The notes under the pieces are model-generated. The model ran no database searches. It saw nothing but the letters and a program-made list of their open reading frames with translations, and was not told the DNA's origin. This document shows, one piece after another, positions 17,660-24,552 of a stretch of 64,000 nucleotides of DNA (the stretch's first letter is position 1; each line of letters opens with the position of its first letter). Both the position numbers and the translations under genes were made by a program. The stretch spans positions 1,922,001-1,986,000 of the forward strand of contig CBDAQU010000002.1 of the NCBI GenBank assembly GCA_965199235.1, read 5' to 3'. Origin of the DNA: BOG-908 sp965199235 (GTDB lineage Bacteria; Pseudomonadota; Alphaproteobacteria; Acetobacterales; Acetobacteraceae).

Positions 17660-17772
17660 ACCGGTTTGCCGCAGAGTGTCCGGAGTGGGCGGACCTCAAA
17701 CCGGTCTCGACCTTGTTTTGGCGAGCAATGTCGTCACTCCGACCATTCCAGTCTGCGTGACATTGCTTTAGC
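17655..17772. repeat. structured intergenic repeat, copy 1 (terminal inverted repeats)
   Basis: This 118-bp element fills nearly the whole gap between two convergent genes. Its 24-base ends are imperfect inverted repeats (left ends CGCAGAGTG, right begins CAGTCTGCG). Inside, GACCGGTTTG (17659-17668) pairs perfectly with CAAACCGGTC (17697-17706), nested with GTCCG/CGGAC. GCAATGTC (17725-17732) pairs with GACATTGC (17759-17766). Base-by-base similarity to 27444-27559 is evident throughout. No coding potential is seen. It may be a non-autonomous mobile element or a two-hairpin transcription terminator. Confidence 0.65.
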
Positions 17773-17778
17773 GGCTCC

Positions 17779-18501
17779 CTAGTACATGTGCTGGCCGCCG
17801 TTGATCGACAGCGTGGCGCCGGTGATGAAATCGGCTTCCTCGGCGGTCAGGAACAGCACGCCGCGCGCTATGTCGTCTGCCCGGCCCAGGCGGCCCATGG
17901 GGATGCGCGCGATGATCTTCTGCAGCACGTCCTCGGGCACCGCGCGAACCATGTCGGTGTCCACGTAGCCCGGCGCGATCGCGTTGACCGTGATGCCGAA
18001 CCGCGCGCCCTCCTGCGCCAGCGCCTTGGTGAAGCCGTGTATGCCCGATTTGGCGGCGGCGTAGTTCACCTGCCCATACTGGCCGGCCTGACCGTTGATG
18101 GAGCCCACGTTGACGATGCGGCCAAACTTCTTCGCGCGCATCGCGTCGAAGGTCAGCTTGCACAGGTTGAAGCAGGAGCCGAGGTTGGTGTCGATCACCG
18201 CGTCCCACATGTCTCGGCTCATCTTGGCCATCACGCCGTCGCGGGTGATGCCGGCGTTGTTGACCAGTATCTCGATGGGACCGTGCTCGTCGTGGATGCG
18301 GCCGACGGCCGCCTCGCAGGCCGCGAAGTCGCCCGCGTCGAATTTGATGACGGGTATGCCCGTATCGGCGTGAAAGGCCTCGGCCGCCGCGTCGTTGCCG
18401 GCGTAGCTGGCGACAACGGTGCGCCCGGCCGATCTGAGCGCGATGCTGATCTGCGCGCCGATGCCGCGGCTTCCCCCGGTGACGAGTGCTGTCCGAGCCA
18501 T
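17779..18501 (-). CDS. phaB: acetoacetyl-CoA reductase (PhaB)
   Basis: This is an NADPH-dependent short-chain dehydrogenase that reduces acetoacetyl-CoA to (R)-3-hydroxybutyryl-CoA for polyhydroxybutyrate synthesis. The protein has 240 residues, with the cofactor motif GGSRGIG, NNAGITRD, and the catalytic Ser-Tyr-Lys set in VGSINGQAGQYGQVNYAAAKSG. MSRDMWDAVIDTNLGSCFNL and the FITGATLSINGGQHMY ending are typical of PhaB rather than FabG. No phaA or phaC is adjacent. A FabG annotation is the main alternative; the separate fabG next to fabD at 34.4 kb argues against it. Confidence 0.9.
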   Translation of the reverse strand: MARTALVTGGSRGIGAQISIALRSAGRTVVASYAGNDAAAEAFHADTGIPVIKFDAGDFAACEAAVGRIHDEHGPIEILVNNAGITRDGVMAKMSRDMWDAVIDTNLGSCFNLCKLTFDAMRAKKFGRIVNVGSINGQAGQYGQVNYAAAKSGIHGFTKALAQEGARFGITVNAIAPGYVDTDMVRAVPEDVLQKIIARIPMGRLGRADDIARGVLFLTAEEADFITGATLSINGGQHMY

Positions 18502-18763
18502 CCTGACTTCCCTCCGATTGTATTAACCATTGCAGGCATATGAGCCGGGTGCTGCGGCCTGATCAAGGCTCTCCGCCCGAATCGTCACGTTAACGAATTG
18601 AACGAACACGTTATTTGACGACTCCGAAACGTAAGGGAGATGTTAGGAATTGAAGGCCAAATTAGTCGGGCGCTTCGAAGAAGTCTGAGCGTTGCAGCGA
18701 CCTCCCCGAACGGGCGCGTTCGGTCCGGCCGATGCATTTCGAAACCTGTACGGGGCTGCGATC

Positions 18764-19108
18764 ATGCAAACGTCCGATATTTCCGCCTTCAACAAAGCCT
18801 ATGGTTTGGCGTTCGCCGTGGAAGACCTCGTGATGTTGCGCAACTGGGCGGAGCAACGGCGGTTGCGCCTGACCGTGGCACTGGACCGTGTGATCGACGG
18901 CGTGGAGTTTGAGGAGATGCTGGTGGTGGCGCCGCCTGCCGGCCGGCGCAGGACGCTGACGCTGTGGCGCACCCATGAAGCGATATTCGCCCAGACTCCT
19001 GCTGGCGCTCCCGAGTCGTTCGACACGATGCAGGACCTGCTCGACCAGCTTCGCCCCGCCCGCGCCGCCAAGTTTGGCTGGCTTCAACGCGTCGGCCTTG
19101 CAAGCTGA
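18764..19108 (+). CDS. small protein of unknown function
   Basis: I do not recognise this family. The 114-residue product from the ATG at 18764 (MQTSDISAFNKAYGLAF) is rich in hydrophobic and acidic residues in a mixed alpha/beta pattern: VEDLVMLRNWAEQRRLRL, then a likely two-strand unit with LVVAPPAGRRRTLTLWRT, and a C-terminal helix TMQDLLDQLRP. No signal peptide, membrane segment or known motif is seen. Codon use matches neighbours. An upstream in-frame start at 18692 is possible but adds sequence without clear structure. It lies divergent from phaB across 262 bases with a lower-GC promoter-like stretch around 18590-18650. Confidence 0.65.
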   Translation: MQTSDISAFNKAYGLAFAVEDLVMLRNWAEQRRLRLTVALDRVIDGVEFEEMLVVAPPAGRRRTLTLWRTHEAIFAQTPAGAPESFDTMQDLLDQLRPARAAKFGWLQRVGLAS

Positions 19109-19130
19109 TCCTGGGCGACAGGCCGCACAG

Positions 19131-19158
19131 GACCCCGTTCCGGGTCGGGCACGGGGTC
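19131..19158. terminator. hairpin between convergent genes
   Basis: GACCCCGT (19131-19138) and ACGGGGTC (19151-19158) form a perfect eight-base stem with a 12-base loop, just after the small + strand gene and touching the gntK stop. There is no T-tract, so a factor-independent terminator is only a suggestion; position between two converging genes supports a role in ending transcription. Confidence 0.4.
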
Positions 19159-19690
19159 AGCGCCGCGGTAGGGCCGCCAGCGCTTCGGCGATCGTCTGAT
19201 CCAGGCTGCTCTCGACGCAGACCGTGATCGGATGTTCATCGGGTGCCGGCTCCTCCAACGTCCGGAGTTGACTCTCCAGCAGGCTGGCCGGCATGAAATG
19301 GCCGGTTCGCTTCTCCAGCCGCGCCTCCAGCACCACGGGGTTCGCCTTCAGATAGAGCAGCCGGACCTGCTCACGGCCCTGGATCAGGCCGTCACGATAG
19401 AACCGCTTCAAAGCCGAACAGGTTACCAGGCCGGGTTCTTGGGCTTCCACCCGCGCGTCGATCCAGCGCCTGACGGCAAGCAGCCAGGGTGCGCGGTCCT
19501 GGTCTGTCAATGGAATGCTCGCGTGCATCTTCTGCACGTTTGATGGCGGGTGCAGCGCGTCGCCCTCCTGGAACGGCCAGTGCAGGTGCTCGTTGATCGC
19601 CTCGGCGATGGTGGACTTGCCCGATCCTGACACCCCCATCACGATCAGCACCAGGGGCAACACGTCCTCCAGCCCATTCTGCTGCGTCAT
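19157..19690 (-). CDS. gntK: gluconokinase
   Basis: This enzyme phosphorylates gluconate to 6-phosphogluconate with ATP, feeding the pentose phosphate pathway. It has 177 residues, the normal size, with P-loop GVSGSGKST near residue 20, FQEGDALHPPSNVQKMHASIPLTDQDRAPWL (the gluconokinase signature region) and CSALKRFYRD. The start at 19690 overlaps the rpiA stop by four bases. A longer frame exists upstream but runs through rpiA. It is the last gene of the pentose phosphate operon, and gives external gluconate a route in, as expected in bacteria with periplasmic glucose oxidation. Confidence 0.94.
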   Translation of the reverse strand: MTQQNGLEDVLPLVLIVMGVSGSGKSTIAEAINEHLHWPFQEGDALHPPSNVQKMHASIPLTDQDRAPWLLAVRRWIDARVEAQEPGLVTCSALKRFYRDGLIQGREQVRLLYLKANPVVLEARLEKRTGHFMPASLLESQLRTLEEPAPDEHPITVCVESSLDQTIAEALAALPRR

Positions 19691-20376
19691 TGCGGGCTGT
19701 ATCGCGCGACACCCTGGCCGTCGGCGACCAGCGCCAGGGCGGCCATGCCGACGAACAGGCCGGTTTCGACCACGCCCACGATCTGCCGCATCTGCCTGTC
19801 CAGCCGGGCCGAGTCGGCAATCGGCCCGGTCGTGCAATCGATGATGAAGTTGCCGCCATCGGTGACGTAGGGACCGCCTTCAGCCAGCACACGCCGCTGA
19901 ACGGTTTGCGACAGCGTCGCCAGCCTCGACTGCGTCAGTTCCCACCCGAACGGAGTCACCTCGACCGGCACCGGCGCGCGCGCGCCCAGCCAGTCCACCA
20001 TCTTGCTGCCATCGGCGATGATGACCAGCTTGCGTGCGGCACTGGCCACCATTTTCTCGCGCAGCAGCGCGCCGCCCAGGCCCTTCACCAGGTCCAGGCT
20101 GTCGCGCTTGATTTCGTCGGCCCCGTCCACGCAGAGGTCGATGACGGTTTGAGTGTCGAACCCTGCAAGCCGAAGCCCGCCGGCCTTCGCCTGCGCGGCG
20201 CTTCGCTCGGAGGTGGGGATGCACACGACGTCCGGCTTGCGGGCAATCAGCGCCTCGATGAAAAAGGCAGCGGTCGATCCCGTCCCCAACCCCACCACCA
20301 TGCCGTCCTCCACCATGGCGGCCGCCTGGCTGGCCGCTTCCCGTTTCAGGACGTCGGGCGTGGCCGCGCCGTTCAC
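19687..20376 (-). CDS. rpiA: ribose-5-phosphate isomerase A
   Basis: RpiA interconverts ribulose 5-phosphate and ribose 5-phosphate. The 229-residue protein shows VGLGTGSTAAFFIEAL at the N-terminus, DLCVDGADEIKRDSLDLVKGLGGALLREKMVA with the catalytic Asp/Glu region and Lys, VTPFGWELT, and DGGNFIIDC. These are diagnostic of the RpiA rather than the RpiB class. The start ATG overlaps the pgl stop by four bases and the end overlaps gntK by four, showing tight coupling. The start agrees with family length. Confidence 0.96.
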   Translation of the reverse strand: MNGAATPDVLKREAASQAAAMVEDGMVVGLGTGSTAAFFIEALIARKPDVVCIPTSERSAAQAKAGGLRLAGFDTQTVIDLCVDGADEIKRDSLDLVKGLGGALLREKMVASAARKLVIIADGSKMVDWLGARAPVPVEVTPFGWELTQSRLATLSQTVQRRVLAEGGPYVTDGGNFIIDCTTGPIADSARLDRQMRQIVGVVETGLFVGMAALALVADGQGVARYSPQ

Positions 20377-21095
20377 CCGGCGCGCCCGTCGGCGGCGCGG
20401 TCCAGAAACCAGGTCAGCTCGCCGGCCGAGGACACGCGCGCTGCCGGTTGCGACCGGTCGCCCTCCAGCACCCGCCGCACCGCCGCCGCCTTGTCCGCGC
20501 CGGCCACCATGAAGGCGACCTGCCGAGAGCAGGCGATGGCAGGGTAGGTGAGCGTCAGGCGCGGTTGCGGCACGCCCTCGGTGACCGGGGCGACCCAGGC
20601 CAGCGCCTCGTCCAGCGCGGCCGAGCCGGGAAACAGCGATGCCGTATGCCCGTTATCGCCGAGCCCGAGCAGCATCACGTCGAAGAGCGGCCGCTCCATG
20701 TCGAGCGCCTCGGCGCCGTAATAGGTTTGCAGGGTCGTCTGGTAGGCGCTCGCGGCCTCGCTCGGAGTCCCGCTGGTCGGCATCGGGTGGACGTTGCCGG
20801 GCGGCACCGGCACGTGATCCAGCAAAGCGAGGCGGGCCATGCGAAGGTTGCTTTCGGGATGGTCGGCCGGCACGAAGCGCTCGTCGCCCCAGAACAGATG
20901 CGTGCGCTCCCAAGGGAGGCGCCCGCGAAACGGGTCGGCCGCCAGCAGCTCGTAGAGGCGCCTGGGCGTCGAACCGCCCGACAGGGCGATGCAGAACCGC
21001 CCATCCGATGCTTCGGCCAGACTGGTCAGCCATTCGGCAACGTGGCCGGCCAGCGCACCCGCATCCTCCATCGTCACGATCGTCGATGCCGCCAT
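20373..21095 (-). CDS. pgl: 6-phosphogluconolactonase
   Basis: Pgl hydrolyses 6-phosphogluconolactone made by Zwf. The 240-residue protein has the DevB/NagB-fold signatures LSGGSTPRRLYELLA, LFWGDERFVPADHPESN, MLLGLGDNGHTASLFPGS and the terminal AFMVAGADKAAAVRRVLEG. The size is typical. It lies 5 bases after the HAD gene and overlaps rpiA by four bases. Position directly downstream of zwf, with the HAD gene between, fits its step in the pathway. Confidence 0.95.
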   Translation of the reverse strand: MAASTIVTMEDAGALAGHVAEWLTSLAEASDGRFCIALSGGSTPRRLYELLAADPFRGRLPWERTHLFWGDERFVPADHPESNLRMARLALLDHVPVPPGNVHPMPTSGTPSEAASAYQTTLQTYYGAEALDMERPLFDVMLLGLGDNGHTASLFPGSAALDEALAWVAPVTEGVPQPRLTLTYPAIACSRQVAFMVAGADKAAAVRRVLEGDRSQPAARVSSAGELTWFLDRAADGRAG

Positions 21096-21100
21096 GCGCG

Positions 21101-21913
21101 TCAGCTCCTTTGACCTGCCAGGATGAAGCGTTCCACGGCGCTGGCAAAACCCTCGTCCTCGGACGATGTCGTCACCTCGTTCGCCTGCGCCTGCACGGCC
21201 TGGCTGGCGTTGCCCATCGCGATCGACAATCCGCTGCGGCGGAACATCAGCACGTCGTTTGGCTGGTCGCCTATGGTCGCAATCTCCTCCGGCTTCAGCC
21301 CCATGCGCTGGGCCAGGTAGCCGATGGCGAAGCCCTTATTGGCCTCAGGGTGCGTGATGTCGAGGTAGTAGGGCTGCGAGCGTGCGGCCGATGCGGTGCC
21401 GCCGAGCACCTCCTGCACCTGCTTTTCGGCCGCCTCCATGCGCGGGACGTCGTCGCTGACGCCGACGATCTTCACCGCGTGGTCCAATGCTGCGCCGAAA
21501 TCGGCCACCACCTTGGGCGGAAACTTTACCGTCCACTCCTCGCGCGCGGCATGCGGCGCGCGTGCGTCGCGCAGCAGCCAGTCCTCGCCGCTATACACCC
21601 ACACGTCCAGCCCTGCCTGCTGCAACAGCTCCACGCTGCGGTCGGCCACTGCGCGCGGCAAGGTCCGCGCCTCGATGGGTGAGAGGTCGGGATTGACCCA
21701 CATGCCGCCGTTGAAGCCCGCGACCGGCGTGTCGATGCCGAGAGGCTCTATCAGCATGGCCATGCCGCGCGGCGGCCGTCCGCTGGTGATGGCGAATCCT
21801 ATGCCCCTGCCGCGCAAGGCTCGCACGGCAGCCACAGCGCGCTCGGTCAGCACCTTGTCCTTGGTGACCAGCGTACCGTCCACATCGGCCAGCAACAGCT
21901 TCATCTCAGGCAT
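21101..21913 (-). CDS. HAD superfamily (Cof type) phosphatase
   Basis: This is a 270-residue haloacid-dehalogenase phosphatase of the Cof/YidA-like subclass. Motif I is LLLADVDGTLVTKDK with nucleophile and acid Asp near residues 10-12. FAITSGRPPRG is motif II, VKFPPKV with a cap domain follows, and IATIGDQPNDVLMFRRSG is motif IV. GLSIAMGNASQAVQAQANEVTTS is the classic Cof ending. It probably acts on sugar phosphates, and its place between zwf and pgl suggests a metabolite-repair or phosphatase role in the same pathway. Start at 21913 has a strong GGGAGGG six bases away. Confidence 0.88.
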   Translation of the reverse strand: MPEMKLLLADVDGTLVTKDKVLTERAVAAVRALRGRGIGFAITSGRPPRGMAMLIEPLGIDTPVAGFNGGMWVNPDLSPIEARTLPRAVADRSVELLQQAGLDVWVYSGEDWLLRDARAPHAAREEWTVKFPPKVVADFGAALDHAVKIVGVSDDVPRMEAAEKQVQEVLGGTASAARSQPYYLDITHPEANKGFAIGYLAQRMGLKPEEIATIGDQPNDVLMFRRSGLSIAMGNASQAVQAQANEVTTSSEDEGFASAVERFILAGQRS

Positions 21914-21956
21914 CGACACCCTCCCCTTGCGCCCGCCGGGACGAATGTTCCGCCGG

Positions 21957-23507
21957 TCAACGCCCGATCGGTTCCCAGCTTCGGCCATCCTGCTCCAGCA
22001 AGGCCGCAGCCTCGTCGGGTCCCTCGGTCCCCGCAGCGTAGGGATGCACGTGGATGTGTCCGTCATCCCAGGCATCGAGCACCGGTTGCACCGCGCACCA
22101 TCCCGCTTCGACGTTGTCGGCGCGCTGGAACAGCGTCGCATCGCCGGTCAGGCAGTCGTAGAGCAGGGTTTCGTAGCCGGTGCTCGGCCCTTCGTGGAAA
22201 TAGTCCGCGTAGTTGAAGTTCATGCTCACGCCGCCGAGTTTGACACGCGGCCCCGGGACCTTCGCGCTGAACTGCAGAGTGACGCCCTCGGTGGGCTGGA
22301 TGTGGAGGAACATGATGTTGGGCGTCAGCTTCTCCACCGGCGTGTCGCGGAACAGCGCGAACGGCGCCTGCTTGAAATGGATGCTGATGCCGGTCTGCCG
22401 GTGCGACAGGCGCTTTCCGGTGCGGATGTAGAACGGCACGCCGGCCCAGCGCCAATTGTCGATGCCCAGTCTCATAGCGATGTAGGTTTCCGTGCTGGAA
22501 TTGACCTTGACGTCCGGCTCGTTGCGATAGGCGGGCACCGCCTGGGCGGCGTATTTGCCGGCGCGATACTGCCCGCGCACCACGTCGTGCACCGCCTGCT
22601 TGCCCGATAGCATGTGGATTGCCTGGATCACCTTGGCCTTTTCGGTCCGCACCGCATCGGCGTCGAACGAGGTCGGCGCTTCCATCGCCACCATCGAGAG
22701 CAGTTGGAATATGTGGTTGGGCACCATGTCGCGCAGCGCGCCGGTCCCCTCGTAGAAGGTTCCGCGCTGCTCCACCCCTACGGTTTCGGCCGCGGTGATC
22801 TGCACGTGGTCGATGTTGTCGCGCTTCCAGATCGGCTCGAAGATGCCGTTGGAAAACCGCAGTGCCATGATGTTCTGCACCGTCTCCTTGCCGAGATAGT
22901 GATCGATCCGATAGATCTGCGTCTCGTCGAAACAGGACAGCAGCGCGGCGTTCAGCGCCTTTGCGCTGCCCAGATCATGGCCGAACGGCTTTTCGACGAC
23001 GATGCGGCGAAACCCGTGCCCTTCCTCGGTCAGCCCGGCCGCTTTGAGCTGCTGCGCGATCACCTGGAAGAAGCGTGCGGCGGTGGCGCAGTAGAACACC
23101 ACGTTGCCACGGTCCGGCAGTACAGTTCTCAGCCGGTCGAAGCTGGCAGGGTCGGCGAAATCTCCGTGCAGGTAGCACGTGCGCTCGCCCATCCAGCCCC
23201 ACGCGGCCTGGTCCAACTCGACGGCCGCGCCGCCTTGGCGTTCGGCGACGAAATGCGCCATCGCGTCGGTCAGATGCGCGCGGAACGTCGAATCGTCCAT
23301 CTCGCGTGCATCGACCCCGATGATGCGGAAATCATCATCCAGCAGGCCGGCGAGCTGCAGATTGTAGATGGCCGGCATCAACAGCCGGCGTGTCAGGTCG
23401 CCACCGGCGCCGAATATCACGAACCGGCACGGCGGCGCCTGCGGCGCGCGGCCCAGCACCGCAGGGTCGCTGGCTTTCGGCAGCTGCTCGAAAGACGGCA
23501 TGCGCAC
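21957..23507 (-). CDS. zwf: glucose-6-phosphate 1-dehydrogenase
   Basis: Zwf oxidises glucose 6-phosphate to the lactone with NAD(P)+, the first oxidative pentose phosphate step. The 516-residue protein has FVIFGAGGDLTRRLLMPAIYNLQ (cofactor site), VVEKPFGHDLGSAKALN, RIDHYLGKETVQNIMALRFSN (the active-site signature with catalytic His) and FYIRTGKRL. Length is normal. The GTG at 23507, two bases past the gnd stop, is taken as start; an ATG two codons later (23501) is as likely. The order gnd-zwf-HAD-pgl is tight. Confidence 0.95.
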   Translation of the reverse strand: MRMPSFEQLPKASDPAVLGRAPQAPPCRFVIFGAGGDLTRRLLMPAIYNLQLAGLLDDDFRIIGVDAREMDDSTFRAHLTDAMAHFVAERQGGAAVELDQAAWGWMGERTCYLHGDFADPASFDRLRTVLPDRGNVVFYCATAARFFQVIAQQLKAAGLTEEGHGFRRIVVEKPFGHDLGSAKALNAALLSCFDETQIYRIDHYLGKETVQNIMALRFSNGIFEPIWKRDNIDHVQITAAETVGVEQRGTFYEGTGALRDMVPNHIFQLLSMVAMEAPTSFDADAVRTEKAKVIQAIHMLSGKQAVHDVVRGQYRAGKYAAQAVPAYRNEPDVKVNSSTETYIAMRLGIDNWRWAGVPFYIRTGKRLSHRQTGISIHFKQAPFALFRDTPVEKLTPNIMFLHIQPTEGVTLQFSAKVPGPRVKLGGVSMNFNYADYFHEGPSTGYETLLYDCLTGDATLFQRADNVEAGWCAVQPVLDAWDDGHIHVHPYAAGTEGPDEAAALLEQDGRSWEPIGR

Positions 23508-23509
23508 GG

Positions 23510-24487
23510 TCAGGCGTGCGGTTCCACATGGCCGCCGAACTTGTTGCGCATGGCACTCAGCAGCTTTTCACCGAACGTGTTGCCGGACCGCGAGCGGAAG
23601 CGCGCGTAGAGCGAGGTGGACAGCACCGGCACCGGCACCGATTCCTCGATGGCGGCTTCGACCGTCCAGCGCCCCTCGCCGGAATCGCTGACGTGGCCGG
23701 TGAATTCCGACAGCGTCTCGTTCTCGGCCAGCGCGGACGCGGTCAGGTCCAGCAGCCAGGAGGAGACCACGCTGCCGCGGCGCCAGACCTCTGCGACGTC
23801 GGCGACGTTGAGGTCGAAACGCTGGTCCTCGGCGAGGTCGGTCGACGACTTGCCCTGCAGCACGTCGAAACCCTCAGCGTAGGCCTGCATCAAACCATAT
23901 TCGATGCCGTTGTGGACCATCTTGACGAAATGGCCGGAGCCTGCCGGTCCGCAGTACATGTAGCCCTGTTCAGGCCGCGGGTCGCGGTTGCGCCGTTCCT
24001 TGGTGCGCTCAACATCGCCCATGCCGGGCGCCAGCGTCGAGAAGATCGGGTCGAGCCGGTCCACCACGTCGGCCGGTCCGCCGATCATCATGCAGTAGCC
24101 ACGGTCCAAGCCCCAGACGCCGCCGGAGGTGCCGACGTCGATGTAGTTCAGGCCGCGCTCCCGCAACGTCGCGGCGCGGCGGATGTCGTCCTTGTAGAAG
24201 GTGTTGCCACCGTCGATGATCGTGTCGCCGGCGTCCATATGCTCCGCCAGCGACGCGATCGTCTGCTCGGTGATCTCTCCCGCAGGCAGCATCACCCAGA
24301 CGGCCCGCGGCTTTTCCAGGCCGCGCAACAGATCAGCCAGGTCGGCGGCCCCGATCGCGCCCTCGCCGGCAACCCGCTTCACCGCGTCCGGACTGTGATC
24401 GTAGACCACGCAGTGATGGCCCGCGCGCATCAGCCGCAGGCTGATGTTGCCACCCATTCGCCCCAGTCCGATAACACCAAGCTGCAT
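23510..24487 (-). CDS. gnd: 6-phosphogluconate dehydrogenase, decarboxylating (short form)
   Basis: Gnd oxidatively decarboxylates 6-phosphogluconate to ribulose 5-phosphate. At 325 residues it is the short GntZ/YqeC-like form, not the 470-residue GndA form. N-terminal LGVIGLGRMGGNISLRLMRAGH is the dinucleotide site, with IIDGGNTFYKDDIRRA, YIDVGTSGGVWGLDRGYCMM and GHFVKMVHNGIEYGLMQ carrying the catalytic Lys. The ATG at 24487 follows GGAGGG; eight extra upstream codons are not needed. The short form is often NAD-preferring, though the sequence does not prove it. Confidence 0.94.
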   Translation of the reverse strand: MQLGVIGLGRMGGNISLRLMRAGHHCVVYDHSPDAVKRVAGEGAIGAADLADLLRGLEKPRAVWVMLPAGEITEQTIASLAEHMDAGDTIIDGGNTFYKDDIRRAATLRERGLNYIDVGTSGGVWGLDRGYCMMIGGPADVVDRLDPIFSTLAPGMGDVERTKERRNRDPRPEQGYMYCGPAGSGHFVKMVHNGIEYGLMQAYAEGFDVLQGKSSTDLAEDQRFDLNVADVAEVWRRGSVVSSWLLDLTASALAENETLSEFTGHVSDSGEGRWTVEAAIEESVPVPVLSTSLYARFRSRSGNTFGEKLLSAMRNKFGGHVEPHA

Positions 24488-24501
24488 GAACCCTCCAAAA
24501 T

Positions 24502-24546
24502 CGGTGTCCAAAGGCCGACTGGCCTTTGGTGGGTCTGGGCAAGGCC
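24502..24546. repeat. REP-like palindromic unit (tal-pgi/gnd gap)
   Basis: The sequence holds the palindrome CCAAAGGCC-gact-GGCCTTTGG and a following weaker GGGC/GCCC hairpin. It belongs to the same two-stem family as at 37497-37600 and 39671-39806, but the second stem is degraded. It sits inside the pentose phosphate operon, between the tal-pgi stop and the gnd start, so it would be part of the mRNA. Confidence 0.6.
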
Positions 24547-24552
24547 CAGCGC

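Noticed and set aside
17779..18501. Second fabG at 17.8 kb
   Set aside because: Motifs and the C-terminal NGGQHMY match PhaB; the fatty acid reductase is next to fabD at 34.4 kb.
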